DNA of 64,000 nucleotides from Pacificibacter maritimus (GCF_003814915.1 NZ_RKQK01000001.1:1194031-1258030), one strand, 5' to 3'; numbered from the stretch's first letter, positions 1 through 9,117 are shown. The notes: a model not told the origin generated them from the sequence alone. Program-made: numbers and translations.

Positions 1-1
1 C

Positions 2-1891
2 TTGAGCGCCGCAGGATGGACCCCTCACCGTAAAACGCCAGAGCGGGATGACGCGCTGGCCCTGATTGAAGTGGCCCCACCGCAAGACGAAAAAGGTCTG
101 TGGATTGGTGCTGCCTTTATCCCCGATCAGCCCTGCCCCCAAGTGGTGCGCCCTGCCCCTTTGGGCATTACAATTGATACCCGTGGCTCTGTTCATAATG
201 CGGATCACCCCAGTGATCTTGAGCTCATCCTTGCGACAACCCCTTTAGATAATGCGGCGATCTTGCAGCGTGCACGCAATCTGGCTGAACACCTCCGTAT
301 GTTGCAATTGTGTAAGAATCCCGTTCAAGCCGCCGATATTGAGACCCCAAAGGTTCCATTTGTGCTGGTCTTGGACCAACCTCAAAACGACCCATGCCTG
401 CCGCCAGAACCGCAAGCGACGGATCAATTGCGTGAAATGTTGGTCTTGGCACATGAGGCACACCCCCATGCCGACATCATCGTCTTCACCCCCAATCAGG
501 ATGAAAATGGCGCGATCACAGGCCATTTCGAAGGTGCGGATTCTTCGCCCAATGTCACTTTGTTTACGCAGCCTGCGAACCCGTGGCACTTGTTTGAATT
601 CGCCACTGCCGTGTACACGGTGTCCTCTCCTTTAGGGTTTGATGCCATTTTGGCAGGTCACAAACCTCATGTGTTTGGCCGACCTTGGTATGCGGGCTGG
701 GGGCTGACGCAGGATCACACCCCGATTGCACGCCGATCGCGCAGTTTGACGCGGGCACAATTGGTCGCGGGCGCAATGTACTATTACTGTAAGTGGTTTG
801 ACCCCAACACAAAATCACTGTGCAGCCCAGAATCCGCCCTTGCCCGTGCTGACGCCAGACACCGCGCCGCAATGGAAGATCGCCACGGCTATGTCGCCTC
901 AAATATGTTGTTTTGGAAAAGGCGGCACCTGCGCCGTTTTTTCGGCAGTCATGCAATCACATTCACCAATTCCGACAGCAAAATTCAAAACATGCGCAAT
1001 CAAGGCGCGCGGCATATGACATGGGGCGCGCGAACAGACGCGACGGTTGATCTGCGTGTCGAAGATGGTTTTCTGCGCTCGCGTGGCTTAGGCGCTGCGC
1101 TGGTGCGCCCTTTGTCCTTGATCTGTGATGATTTGGGCCAGTATTTTGACCCCACACATGCCTCACGCCTTGAGGCACTGGTCCATCAATCTTGTACGCT
1201 TGCGCCCCATGCAAAGCAGCGTATCGACGCGTTAATCAATCGACTTATTCACCTGAGACTGAGCAAATATAACGTTGAATCTCAAACCATTACTCTGCCT
1301 AAGGGCTATAAAGTGTTGGTCGCGGGGCAGGTTGAAAACGATGCCTCGATCCTTTTGGCGGCCGGCAGTCTTTGCACCAACTTGGGACTGTTGCAAGCCG
1401 CAAGGGCCGCACATCCACAGGCTGTGATCGTGTTTAAACCCCACCCTGATGTTGAGGCGCGCCTGCGCCGTGGCAAGGTCGAAAACGCCACTGAATACGC
1501 CGATGTGGTCGCCCATGATGCAGATCCGATAGCGCTGATTGAGGCCTGTGATGAAGTCTGGACGATGACGTCTTTGATCGGATTTGAAGCCCTGATACGC
1601 GGTAAGCCCGTCACCTGCACAGGCGCGCCTTTCTACGCAGGTTGGGGGCTCACAACGGATCTGGGAACAGTGCCTGCACGACGCGGGGCGCGCCCCAGTG
1701 TTTTGGGCTTGGCCCATGCCGCTTTGATTGATTATCCGCGCTATTTTGATCCCGCTACGGGGGCGGCAATTTCAGTGGAAGACGCCGTGGAACTCTTAGC
1801 TTCAGGGCCAATGGGGCGCAGCAAATGGGCGCAAAATGCCCTGTCAAAACTACGACAGTTCAGAGCGCGTTTTTTAGGATTGGATCGGTAA
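2..1891 (+). CDS. KpsC-like capsular polysaccharide glycosyltransferase, 5' end outside the window
   Basis: Likely a cytoplasmic, membrane-associated enzyme that builds the Kdo linker joining group-2 type capsule to its lipid anchor before ABC export. The 629 readable residues contain two related modules. Each ends in the same signature, GRPWYAGWGL near residue 228 and GAPFYAGWGL near residue 545, and each is followed by an RYFDP/KWFDP-type tail, so the protein is a tandem duplication as in the KpsC family. The first module looks short at its N-terminus and the frame is open to the window edge, so I treat the TTG at position 2 as internal and the gene as truncated by the window. It ends directly against ribD on the other strand with no spacer. 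Family assignment is firm; donor and acceptor sugars are inferred from the family. Confidence 0.85.
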   Translation: MSAAGWTPHRKTPERDDALALIEVAPPQDEKGLWIGAAFIPDQPCPQVVRPAPLGITIDTRGSVHNADHPSDLELILATTPLDNAAILQRARNLAEHLRMLQLCKNPVQAADIETPKVPFVLVLDQPQNDPCLPPEPQATDQLREMLVLAHEAHPHADIIVFTPNQDENGAITGHFEGADSSPNVTLFTQPANPWHLFEFATAVYTVSSPLGFDAILAGHKPHVFGRPWYAGWGLTQDHTPIARRSRSLTRAQLVAGAMYYYCKWFDPNTKSLCSPESALARADARHRAAMEDRHGYVASNMLFWKRRHLRRFFGSHAITFTNSDSKIQNMRNQGARHMTWGARTDATVDLRVEDGFLRSRGLGAALVRPLSLICDDLGQYFDPTHASRLEALVHQSCTLAPHAKQRIDALINRLIHLRLSKYNVESQTITLPKGYKVLVAGQVENDASILLAAGSLCTNLGLLQAARAAHPQAVIVFKPHPDVEARLRRGKVENATEYADVVAHDADPIALIEACDEVWTMTSLIGFEALIRGKPVTCTGAPFYAGWGLTTDLGTVPARRGARPSVLGLAHAALIDYPRYFDPATGAAISVEDAVELLASGPMGRSKWAQNALSKLRQFRARFLGLDR

Positions 1892-2980
1892 TTATGCGCG
1901 TTGCCAAAGGGTGAAAACATCAGCGCCAAGCTGTTCACAGCTTTGCGGTACAAAGCGCGGCACCTGTGCGAGACGTGTCACGCCTAAGGATCCAAGCCCC
2001 GCCAAACCATCGGCCCCAAGTCCAAGACCCGCGGTAAATTGCGCCACAACATCCACCAAATCGTTTTGCAACAAAGAGGCCGCGAGCGCACCGCCTCCTT
2101 CGCAAAACACCCGCGTTAGCCCCGCAGCCCCCAAAGCGGCCAGCGCGGCATCTGCATCAAGTTTTCCTGCAACAACAGGGACTTCGATCAGATTTGCACC
2201 TATGTCAGTCCAAATACGTTTCAAATCAGCATCGGCTGTTGGGCCGTGAATGATCCAAACAGGGTGATCATTTGCGCTTTGGGCAAGCTGACTTGTAAGG
2301 GGTAAATCCAATGCGCGCGACATGATCACACGCACGGTTTTATGATCAATACCAAGGCCGCGCACCGTCAGACTAGGGTCATCCGCACGCGCTGTTCCAC
2401 CACCGATCAAAACCGCGTCATGGGTGGCGCGCATGGCATGTACCCGCCGCCGCGCCAATGGCCCTGTGATCCACTGACTTTCACCCATGGACGTTGCAAT
2501 ACGCCCATCCCATGAGGTGGCAAGTTTGAGTGTCACCATGGGCCGCCCCAAAGTGACGCGGTTTAAAAATCCGATTTGCGCGGCGCGGGCTGCGTCTTCA
2601 CACAAACCAAAATCAACACTGATCCCCGCATCGCGCAACAGCGCAAGACCACGCCCATTGACGCGCGGATCAGGATCGCCAACTGCGACCACCACACGCG
2701 AAACCCCTGCGTCAATCAGACTTTGCGCGCAGGGCGGAGTTTTGCCGTGATGTGAACAAGGTTCCAAAGTGACATAAGCCGTTGCCCCTTGGGCCTGATC
2801 GCCCGCCTGCGTCAAGGCCATGGCCTCTGCATGGGGGCGTCCACCATCTTGCGTCCAACCACGGCCAATAATGCGACCAGATTTGACGATCACACAGCCC
2901 ACAGCAGGGTTGGGCCAAGTGCGGCCCAAGCCCCGCGCGCCCAAAGCAAGCGCGTGCTGCATGTGGTCAATATCTGACAT
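1892..2980 (-). CDS. ribD: Bifunctional riboflavin biosynthesis deaminase/reductase RibD
   Basis: Catalyses the second and third steps of riboflavin synthesis: deamination of the pyrimidine made from GTP, then reduction of the ribosyl side chain with NADPH. The N-terminal deaminase (about residues 1-145) shows the zinc site H-A-E at residues 50-52 and P-C-S-H-H-G-K-T-P-P-C with C75 and C84. The C-terminal half (about 150-360) is the RibD reductase, including FCEGGG near residue 290. The length of 362 aa is normal. A GTG lies one codon upstream of the ATG I chose (2980). The start sits 6 bases after the nrdR stop, so the two are one transcript, a common arrangement. Further rib genes are not in the window. 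Confidence 0.96.
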   Translation of the reverse strand: MSDIDHMQHALALGARGLGRTWPNPAVGCVIVKSGRIIGRGWTQDGGRPHAEAMALTQAGDQAQGATAYVTLEPCSHHGKTPPCAQSLIDAGVSRVVVAVGDPDPRVNGRGLALLRDAGISVDFGLCEDAARAAQIGFLNRVTLGRPMVTLKLATSWDGRIATSMGESQWITGPLARRRVHAMRATHDAVLIGGGTARADDPSLTVRGLGIDHKTVRVIMSRALDLPLTSQLAQSANDHPVWIIHGPTADADLKRIWTDIGANLIEVPVVAGKLDADAALAALGAAGLTRVFCEGGGALAASLLQNDLVDVVAQFTAGLGLGADGLAGLGSLGVTRLAQVPRFVPQSCEQLGADVFTLWQRA

Positions 2981-2986
2981 CACGCC

Positions 2987-3454
2987 TTACTCGTCAGATG
3001 GGATATCTGGGCGCAACTCACTGACAAATTTATCAAAATCATCAGCGGCTTGGAAATTCTTATAGACGGATGCAAAGCGCACATAGGCCACTGTATCAAT
3101 CCGCGCGAGGCTTTCCATCACGATTTCACCGATGCTAGCAGAGGGGATATCAGTCTCGCCCATGCTTTCTAGACGCCGCACGATGCCAGAAATCATTTGA
3201 TCCAAACGCTCTGGTTCAATCGGACGTTTCTGGGTGGCGATACGGATGGAGCGTTCCAATTTATCGCGGTCAAAATCTTCGCGACGACCATTGGTTTTTA
3301 CAACAACCAAATCGCGCAGTTGCACGCGTTCATAGGTGGTAAAACGACCCCCACAAGCCGAACAAAACCTGCGCCGCCGAATGGCCGCGTGATCTTCAGC
3401 CGGACGGCTGTCTTTAACTTGAGTATCTACGTTCCCGCAAAACGGACAGCGCAT
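2987..3454 (-). CDS. nrdR: Transcriptional repressor NrdR
   Basis: Represses ribonucleotide reductase genes in response to the ATP/dATP balance. A zinc ribbon with C3, C6, C31 and C34 ([17 protein letters not shown]) is followed by an ATP-cone domain (about residues 49-139). The length of 155 aa is typical. I chose the ATG at 3454, preceded by AGGGGA, because the open frame extends 42 residues further upstream without family character; that extension would also include a putative operator. First gene of nrdR-ribD. A near-consensus NrdR box lies about 110 bases upstream (3561-3576), suggesting autoregulation. Confidence 0.96.
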   Translation of the reverse strand: MRCPFCGNVDTQVKDSRPAEDHAAIRRRRFCSACGGRFTTYERVQLRDLVVVKTNGRREDFDRDKLERSIRIATQKRPIEPERLDQMISGIVRRLESMGETDIPSASIGEIVMESLARIDTVAYVRFASVYKNFQAADDFDKFVSELRPDIPSDE

Positions 3455-3506
3455 GGCGTCCCCTTTTCTATGTTTACTGCCTCTGTCTGTAGGATCTTTG
3501 TCCCAC

Positions 3507-3515
3507 TTATCCACA
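3507..3515 (+). promoter_or_regulatory. Perfect DnaA-box 9-mer TTATCCACA upstream of nrdR
   Basis: The intergenic region between yjbQ and nrdR contains TTATCCACA, identical to the strongest E. coli DnaA box, 53 bases upstream of the nrdR ATG. One such site is close to chance expectation in 64 kb when both strands are counted, so it is only a candidate. DnaA control of dNTP genes is known in E. coli, which makes the position suggestive. Confidence 0.3.
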
Positions 3516-3560
3516 GCCACTATAGGCCGCGCCGCACAATTTGGGTAGATAGAAAATTCA

Positions 3561-3576
3561 ACACTAAATATAGCGT
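3561..3576. promoter_or_regulatory. Candidate NrdR box upstream of nrdR
   Basis: ACACTAAATATAGCGT matches the published NrdR box consensus acaCwAtATaTwGtgt at 14 of 16 positions, with mismatches at positions 7 and 14. It lies in the 144-base gap between yjbQ and nrdR. NrdR usually binds paired boxes; I see no second good copy one to three helical turns away. Autoregulation of nrdR-ribD is an inference. Confidence 0.5.
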
Positions 3577-3598
3577 GCAAGAGCGTTGCTAAAGAGAC

Positions 3599-4018
3599 TC
3601 AGCGCAACAGGGCCACGACCCGTCTGGCATGCGGCCTTGTGCGATGTTCGAAAAGGTAAATTCCTTGCCATGTTCCAAGCGCCATACGTCCTGAAATGAT
3701 TGGAATTGTGAGAGTTGTCGGTAACATAGCGCATTTGATATGGGCTGGCATATCATCGGGCCCCTCATAGGTATGTGTCAGATAGGCCATACTTGGGTCA
3801 CTTGTCGGCGGCACGAGGCGGTGAAAAAACGCCTGTAGATCTGTTTGCACTTCAGGGTCTGCATTTTCTTGGATTAGCAAGCTGGCCGAGGTGTGTTGCA
3901 CCATCACTGTCAATGCGGCCTCAGCCATGTTTTGGCGCTTTACCCATGCGGCAAGCTGGGCCGTAAATTCATAGAGCCCAGCCCCATGGGTTGTTATTTC
4001 GAATGTGGTGTGGCTCAT
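3599..4018 (-). CDS. YjbQ/UPF0047 family protein
   Basis: Small single-domain protein of 139 aa of the YjbQ/UPF0047 family, whose members have been linked to a weak thiamine-phosphate synthase activity; the physiological role is not settled. Family hallmarks are the block HTSASLLIQENADPEV (about residues 42-57), a segment ending HIKCAMLPTTLTIPI (about 93-107) and GTWQGIYLFEHR near the C-terminus. AGGAGG stands 7 bases before the ATG, so the start is secure. It is oriented like nrdR but is separated by a 144-base regulatory gap. Confidence 0.9.
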   Translation of the reverse strand: MSHTTFEITTHGAGLYEFTAQLAAWVKRQNMAEAALTVMVQHTSASLLIQENADPEVQTDLQAFFHRLVPPTSDPSMAYLTHTYEGPDDMPAHIKCAMLPTTLTIPIISGRMALGTWQGIYLFEHRTRPHARRVVALLR

Positions 4019-4057
4019 GCGCGGGCCTCCTGACTATCGCTGAAAACGGTGATCTGA

Positions 4058-4585
4058 TTATTCGGCACAGGCGCCCTGCCCCAAGGGATCGGATGTGCCA
4101 TCACGGCAAAATCCCTGATCCATCATCGTTTGGGTGACTGTGTCGAGTTCGAAAACCCCTTGCGCCTTGGGCTCACCATCACAGGACAAAGACGCCAAAA
4201 CCTGTTCACCGCGATGGACGGATAGCCCCGCTGACATCACTTGATCGGTTTTGTCAAAAGACTGAAAAACGGCATAGGAAAACTGCCCTTTGTGTATGGT
4301 GACCTCTTCCCAAATGGCGCGACCGATGCCGTTCCAAGGTCTCATGGTGATATCGCCAAACGCGCGGGTGAGTTCCAGTTCTGGCGCGGTGCTTGCGCCA
4401 AATCGGTAGGTCAGTTTGCTCTCATCAGGGGTCAGGCACAGCTCGACAGTTTTCACACCGATCTCGCAAGAAAACACAGTGCTTTGGTTGCCTGCGCAAG
4501 TCGCGAAAGCAGGAAGGGCAGCCATACCAGCAAATACGCCCACGCAGCTAAACAGCATATGCGCCAGTCTAGACATTGATCGCAT
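4058..4585 (-). CDS. Secreted cysteine-containing protein of unknown function
   Basis: Not recognised to function. About 175 aa with an N-terminal signal peptide (basic start, hydrophobic stretch ending A-L-P-A-F-A, predicted cleavage before TCAGNQ). The mature part has six cysteines (TCAG, FSCEIG, ELCLT, LSCDG, GFCRDG, GACAE), suggesting disulfides and a periplasmic or outer-surface location. The gene begins inside the last codons of the upstream HxlR gene, with GAGG just before tandem ATGs at 4588 and 4585, so it is probably translated by coupling from that message. An ATG at 4558 is a less likely start because it would shorten the signal peptide. Confidence 0.75.
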   Translation of the reverse strand: MRSMSRLAHMLFSCVGVFAGMAALPAFATCAGNQSTVFSCEIGVKTVELCLTPDESKLTYRFGASTAPELELTRAFGDITMRPWNGIGRAIWEEVTIHKGQFSYAVFQSFDKTDQVMSAGLSVHRGEQVLASLSCDGEPKAQGVFELDTVTQTMMDQGFCRDGTSDPLGQGACAE

Positions 4586-4964
4586 CATAGACCTCGCGTG
4601 CGTCTTTGACGGCTGTCATCTGATCTTCCGCCCAATTCACCAGCCCCACCAAAGGCTGCATCAATGAGACACCCATATCGGTTAAACTGTAAGACACGCT
4701 GGGGGGCTTGGTGTCAAAGACCTCGCGCTTTACCAATCCGTCGCGTTCCAGACTGCGCAGGCTTTGGGTCAACATGCGCTTGGAAATATCAGGCAAGGCG
4801 CGCCCCAAGGCGTTGAACCGCTGTGGGCCTTGCTGCAATTCAAACAAGATCAACACCGTCCATTTGGCCCCCACATGATCCAAAACCGATCTGATGGGGC
4901 AATTGTGCGGGTTAAACCCCATCGTATCCCATTCTTCGCGTTTGCTTAGGCTCATATCACGCAT
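4569..4964 (-). CDS. HxlR-family winged-helix regulator (QorR/YtfH-like)
   Basis: DNA-binding regulator of 131 aa. The N-terminal [20 protein letters not shown] is the HxlR signature, including the cysteine that acts as a redox or electrophile sensor in several members. A recognition segment ([16 protein letters not shown]) and a C-terminal dimer helix follow. The ATG at 4964 is preceded by AGAGGT at good spacing, so I prefer it to the longer frame starting at 5012. It is divergent from an NmrA-like oxidoreductase, the same pairing as E. coli ytfH-ytfG, so it probably represses that gene and itself. Overlaps the next gene by 17 bases. Confidence 0.9.
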   Translation of the reverse strand: MRDMSLSKREEWDTMGFNPHNCPIRSVLDHVGAKWTVLILFELQQGPQRFNALGRALPDISKRMLTQSLRSLERDGLVKREVFDTKPPSVSYSLTDMGVSLMQPLVGLVNWAEDQMTAVKDAREVYDAINV

Positions 4965-5023
4965 GCGGTTACCTCTATGTTCCTTGGGTATAAAAAACTG
5001 CCTCCTTTTCAAACCAGCAAGCA

Positions 5024-5038
5024 GTCTCTAACTGAGAC
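5024..5038. promoter_or_regulatory. Inverted repeat in the HxlR/oxidoreductase divergent promoter
   Basis: GTCTC-taact-GAGAC is a perfect inverted repeat with 5-base arms in the 106-base gap between the divergent genes. A second pair, GGTATA at 4987-4992 and TATACC at 5040-5045, flanks it. Both are plausible binding sites for the HxlR-type regulator, whose family binds short inverted repeats in such gaps. Confidence 0.35.
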
Positions 5039-5070
5039 CTATACCTGATTTTAGACCAAAGGAAAAGACC

Positions 5071-5931
5071 ATGACCAAATACCTCGTGACAGGTGCGTCA
5101 GGCCAATTGGGCGCATTGACCATCGATGCTTTGCGCAAATTTGTCCCCGCTGAAAACATCACGGGCCTCGTGCGCCGCGATGACGCTGCAACCGCACTGA
5201 GCGCCACAGGCATTGATGCGCGGGTCGCCAGCTATGATGACCCCGCCGCCTTGACCAAGGCCTTTGCGGGCATCGACCGTGTGTTGCTGATCTCTGGGTC
5301 CGAAGTGGGCCAACGCGTGCCGCAGCATTTGAATGTGATCGCTGCTGCGAAAGAGGCAGGCGTCAATTTCATGGCCTATACGTCGATCCTAAAAGCCGCC
5401 GACAGCCAAATCGGCCTTGCCCCAGAGCACAAAGCCACCGAAGAGGCGCTTGCCGCCTCTGGTCTGGATTTTACGCTGTTGCGCAATGGCTGGTATACGG
5501 AAAACTATCTGATGGCGCTGCCGCAAATCCTTGAAATGGGTCAACACTTCGGGGCTGCAGGCGATGCGAAATTTGCCCCCGCCACCCGCGCGGATTTCGC
5601 CGAAGCCGCAGCCATCGTTTTGTCTGGCGCAGAGCATGAGGGCAAAACCTATGAGCTTGCGGGCGACGAGGTCTTTACCTACGCCGAGTACGCGCAAACC
5701 ATTTCGGATCTGTCTGGCAAAGATGTGGCCTATGTCGATATGCCCGAAGCAGCATACGCCGAAGCGCTCAAAGGTGCTGGTCTGCCCGCCCCTATGGCCG
5801 ATCTTTTGGCCAATGCCGATGCTGTGTCGAAAGACGGCTGGCTGTTTGACGACAGCAAAACCCTGTCCAGTTTGCTGGGCCGCCCCACAGTGTCTTTGCG
5901 CGATACACTGCGCGCAGCATTGAACAGCTAA
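5071..5931 (+). CDS. NmrA-like NAD(P)-binding oxidoreductase (QorB/YtfG-like)
   Basis: Atypical short-chain dehydrogenase of 286 aa, probably an NAD(P)H-dependent quinone reductase or a redox sensor. The Rossmann motif GASGQLG is at residues 8-14, then NADP-contact residues R-R-D-D. The block SILKAADSQIGLAPEHKATE and the LRNGWYTENY motif are typical of the QorB/YtfG subgroup. A strong ribosome site (AAAGGAAAAGACC) precedes the ATG. It is divergent from the HxlR regulator, which argues for induction by quinones or electrophiles as for the E. coli pair; the inducer is inferred. Confidence 0.88.
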   Translation: MTKYLVTGASGQLGALTIDALRKFVPAENITGLVRRDDAATALSATGIDARVASYDDPAALTKAFAGIDRVLLISGSEVGQRVPQHLNVIAAAKEAGVNFMAYTSILKAADSQIGLAPEHKATEEALAASGLDFTLLRNGWYTENYLMALPQILEMGQHFGAAGDAKFAPATRADFAEAAAIVLSGAEHEGKTYELAGDEVFTYAEYAQTISDLSGKDVAYVDMPEAAYAEALKGAGLPAPMADLLANADAVSKDGWLFDDSKTLSSLLGRPTVSLRDTLRAALNS

Positions 5932-5969
5932 GCGAAAAATCCACTCAACAAGATTTTGGGGCGAGCGCT

Positions 5970-6263
5970 TTAGTCAAAAATGCGGTCGCCCATTTGGTCG
6001 ATAAAGACCTGCGCCTTTTGCAGCGTGGCTTGCTTGGCATCGTCTAAATCCGACAGGGTATCAGCACGCACCATGTTGTGGGTCTTTGTGACACCGTCGA
6101 TGTCTTTTTCAATCACGCCCGCAATACGGTATCCGCCTTCGGCCTTAAGCGGCTGCGGCGTGATTTTGAACCCCTTGTGATCCACCGAAGTGCCTTTACC
6201 AGCTGGCGCATCCACCTGTGCAGCCTTGGGTTTGGAGCCGAAGAGTTTTGAGAGAATGGACAT
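5970..6263 (-). CDS. HlyU-family protein
   Basis: Small protein of 97 aa matching the HlyU family (named after a Vibrio activator, but the alphaproteobacterial members are only related by sequence). N-terminal MSILSKLFGSKP is followed by a linker and the family core YKGF-type HKGFKITPQPLKAEGGYRIAG, ending with the conserved QVFIDQMGDRIFD. The start at 6263 has AAGGAAAG upstream; the frame extends 26 residues further without family character. Monocistronic. Function as a transcription factor is not shown here. Confidence 0.8.
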   Translation of the reverse strand: MSILSKLFGSKPKAAQVDAPAGKGTSVDHKGFKITPQPLKAEGGYRIAGVIEKDIDGVTKTHNMVRADTLSDLDDAKQATLQKAQVFIDQMGDRIFD

Positions 6264-6438
6264 GGTGAGGCTTTCCTTTTGGGGTGATTTTGCCGTGCCA
6301 AAATAAAGAACGCAAGAGATGTAATTAGTGCGCAAAGACATCCTGTAAGAATTCGTATCAATTTAAATCTTGCAAAATCTATTACAGATTGATACAAAAG
6401 GTTACGAATTAACAGAATCATCTCAAAAGGAGAAACAG

Positions 6439-6978
6439 ATGACCTCCATAAACATTAGCAAATATGCTTTTCAGTTTTTAAAAGATGACGCTATTGCCTT
6501 TGTAGAAACTGAGCCGAAACTCGTTTTAGATCGAATTATCAGAGAGTTATTAGATTACAGAACGGCGAAAAGTTCTTCCAACACAGAACACTTATTCGGT
6601 GCAAACGATGAAATCAGCCTCACCGAGACGAAGCCAGTTTATGTCGAAATTGAAGGCAAGCCATCCCTCAGACCTAGACTTTACTGGAATTACATACTGG
6701 CCGATGTAATAAATGCCGCAAGTTCCAAAGGCTTAAAAATAGTCGACTTGGATAATCTCTTACAAATCAAGATTTTGCAAACAACAACACAACAAAAAAG
6801 TATTTACCTAATTGAGTCACTAGGGATTTCATTTCAAGGCCTAGATGCCGAAAGAGCGTATCAGAACATTCGCACTCTATCTATAAGGTTCGGTATAAAC
6901 ATAAACATCGGTATCAAGTGGTATCAAAAAGAAAAAGCACAATACCCAGGCCAAACAGCTAAAATAAGTTTGCCCTGA
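6439..6978 (+). CDS. AT-rich orphan gene, possible ribbon-helix-helix start
   Basis: Not recognised. About 179 aa, start chosen at the ATG with AAGGAG seven bases upstream. G+C is roughly 35-40% in lines I counted, against the mid-50s in neighbours, so it is probably a recent acquisition. The first 40 residues (ISKYAFQFLKDDAIAFVE then LDRIIRELLDYR) have the strand-helix-helix look of ribbon-helix-helix DNA-binding proteins, an inference only. A polar linker follows, then a second domain (about 70-179) ending WYQKEKAQYPGQTAKISL. It stands alone, convergent with rpoD, and shares rpoD's terminator hairpin. Confidence 0.65.
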   Translation: MTSINISKYAFQFLKDDAIAFVETEPKLVLDRIIRELLDYRTAKSSSNTEHLFGANDEISLTETKPVYVEIEGKPSLRPRLYWNYILADVINAASSKGLKIVDLDNLLQIKILQTTTQQKSIYLIESLGISFQGLDAERAYQNIRTLSIRFGININIGIKWYQKEKAQYPGQTAKISLP

Positions 6979-6980
6979 TA

Positions 6981-7009
6981 AAAAACGCCCCCCAAAAGGG
7001 AGGCGTTTA
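6981..7009 (-). terminator. Rho-independent terminator of rpoD
   Basis: Inverted repeat AAACGCC(CCCC)AAAA(GGGA)GGCGTTT just after the rpoD stop. Read on the minus strand the stem is followed by six T residues, the proper form for rpoD. On the plus strand only TTTAAATTT follows, so it is a weaker terminator for the AT-rich gene. Confidence 0.8.
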
Positions 7010-7048
7010 AATTTCAAATCACTTGAACATTGCTGCACCGCATCGGTG

Positions 7049-9064
7049 CTACTGATCCAAGAAGCTCCGCAGCTTGCGGGAGCGGCTTGGGTGCTTCAAT
7101 TTCCGCAGGGCTTTCGCCTCAATCTGACGGATACGTTCGCGGGTGACCGAGAACTGTTGGCCGACTTCTTCCAACGTGTGATCGGTGTTCATGCCGATAC
7201 CAAAACGCATCCGCAAGACGCGTTCTTCGCGCGGGGTAAGTGAAGCCAAAACCCGTGTGGTGGTTTCTTTGAGGTTTTCCTGAATGGCGGAATCCAAAGG
7301 CAGGATCGCATTCTTGTCCTCGATGAAATCGCCGAGTTGTGAATCTTCTTCGTCGCCAATCGGGGTTTCCAAAGAGATAGGCTCTTTGGCGATTTTCATC
7401 ACTTTGCGCACTTTTTCCAAAGGCATTTGCAGCTTGGCTGCCAATTCTTCTGGTGTCGGTTCACGGCCAATTTCGTGCAACATCTGGCGGCCCGTGCGCA
7501 CGAGTTTGTTGATCGTCTCGATCATGTGCACAGGAATACGGATGGTGCGCGCTTGGTCAGCGATAGAGCGCGTGATGGCCTGACGGATCCACCATGTGGC
7601 GTAGGTCGAGAATTTATACCCGCGACGGTATTCAAACTTATCGACCGCTTTCATCAGACCGATGTTACCCTCTTGGATAAGATCAAGGAACTGAAGACCA
7701 CGGTTGGTGTATTTCTTCGCGATGGAAATCACGAGACGCAGGTTGGCTTCGACCATTTCTTTCTTGGCAGAGCGCGCTTCTTTTTCGCCTTTTTGCACCT
7801 GTTGAACGATGCGGCGGAATTCGGAGATATCAACACCAACGTATTGACCAACCATAGCCATTTCGCCGCGCAGCTCTTCGATCTTTGGCGTAAACCGTTC
7901 AAGCAACATAGACCAACCACGACCGGGCTTTTGGCCCATACGCTCAAGCCAAGTTGGGTCCAGTTCGTCGCCACGGTAGGCATCAACGAATTCGCGGCGG
8001 TTGATCCGCGCTTGGTCAGCCAGTTTCACCATATTGGAATCGATCGACATGATACGGCGGTTGATGCCGTAAAGCTGGTCGATCAAAGCTTCGATACGGT
8101 TGTTATGCAGGTGCAAAGAATTCACCAAAGTAACGATTTCTGCACGCAAGGCTTGGTATTCGTCTTCTTCAGCCTGCGAGAAAGACCCGTCTTCGTTCAA
8201 GGTCGCGGACATCCGCAAATCTTGCATTTCAGACAGGCGTGCAAAGTCGTTTGAGATGTTTGAGAGAACTTCCAAAACAGTCGGCTTCAGCGCGGCTTCC
8301 ATCGCGGCCAAAGACATATTTGCCTGTTCGTCTTCATCATCATCGTCATCGTCATCACGGGCAAGTGGATTGCCGTCAGCGTCTAATTCTTGCTCAGCAG
8401 GCTTTGGGGCGGCCGCAGCTTTTGCAGCCGCAGCGGCAGCAGCCGTTGCAGGTGAAACGGAGCCAAGACCAGAGACGACGGGTTCGTCACCTTCGCCGTC
8501 AAGACCTGTGCCAAAGGTTGCTTCAAGATCAATCACATCGCGCAAAAGAATGTCTTCGGTCAAAAGCTCGTCATGCCAGATCGTGATCGCTTGGAACGTC
8601 AACGGGCTTTCGCAAAGACCCGCGATCATCGTGTTGCGGCCAGCTTCGATCCGTTTGGCGATCGCGATTTCGCCTTCGCGTGATAGCAATTCGACCGATC
8701 CCATTTCACGCAAATACATGCGCACGGGATCATCGGTGCGATCCAGTTTTTCTGTGTCAGATGAGGCCAAGGTCACATCGCGGTTGGAATCGGTTTTCAC
8801 CAATTCACCAGCTGTGGCCGCTTCTTCTTCTTCCTCGTCTTCGATAATATTAATGCCCATTTCGGAGAGCATCGACATCACGTCTTCGATTTGTTCAGAG
8901 CTGACCTGATCAGGCGGCAGCACTTTGTTCAACTGGTCGTAGGTGATGTAGCCTTTTTCACGGGCCTCCGCGATCATCTTTTTGACCGCCGCTTGGCTCA
9001 TGTCCAAACCAACGTCCTGTTCAGAGACATCAGTTTTTTGATCGTCGTTGTCCTTAGCGGCCAT
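7049..9064 (-). CDS. rpoD: RNA polymerase primary sigma factor RpoD
   Basis: Housekeeping sigma-70, 671 aa. Region 1.1 lies at about residues 15-75; region 1.2 contains [12 protein letters not shown] long non-conserved insert carries an alanine tract and an acidic D/E tract. Regions 2-4 follow: [31 protein letters not shown] (2.4, -10 recognition), and the C-terminal [17 protein letters not shown] (4.2, -35 recognition). The ATG at 9064 has GAGGAG at ideal spacing; the frame opens 14 residues further up without family character. It lies 203 bases downstream of dnaG, same strand, as in the macromolecular synthesis operon, but with a leader containing clustered GANTC sites suggesting its own promoter. 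Confidence 0.98.
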   Translation of the reverse strand: MAAKDNDDQKTDVSEQDVGLDMSQAAVKKMIAEAREKGYITYDQLNKVLPPDQVSSEQIEDVMSMLSEMGINIIEDEEEEEAATAGELVKTDSNRDVTLASSDTEKLDRTDDPVRMYLREMGSVELLSREGEIAIAKRIEAGRNTMIAGLCESPLTFQAITIWHDELLTEDILLRDVIDLEATFGTGLDGEGDEPVVSGLGSVSPATAAAAAAAKAAAAPKPAEQELDADGNPLARDDDDDDDEDEQANMSLAAMEAALKPTVLEVLSNISNDFARLSEMQDLRMSATLNEDGSFSQAEEDEYQALRAEIVTLVNSLHLHNNRIEALIDQLYGINRRIMSIDSNMVKLADQARINRREFVDAYRGDELDPTWLERMGQKPGRGWSMLLERFTPKIEELRGEMAMVGQYVGVDISEFRRIVQQVQKGEKEARSAKKEMVEANLRLVISIAKKYTNRGLQFLDLIQEGNIGLMKAVDKFEYRRGYKFSTYATWWIRQAITRSIADQARTIRIPVHMIETINKLVRTGRQMLHEIGREPTPEELAAKLQMPLEKVRKVMKIAKEPISLETPIGDEEDSQLGDFIEDKNAILPLDSAIQENLKETTTRVLASLTPREERVLRMRFGIGMNTDHTLEEVGQQFSVTRERIRQIEAKALRKLKHPSRSRKLRSFLDQ

Positions 9065-9117
9065 CCGGCACTCCTCATCCGAAATCTGTTCCTGCGATAC
9101 ACCCAAAATACATGGGC

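Noticed and set aside
7427-8254. 275-aa open frame antisense to rpoD
   Set aside because: Complements sigma regions 2-3; no ribosome site and no family resemblance.
8100-8909. 269-aa open frame on the plus strand inside rpoD
   Set aside because: Entirely antisense to conserved rpoD codons; the serine-rich product (runs of S, A and R) is what the reverse of an Asp/Glu/Ala-rich gene gives.
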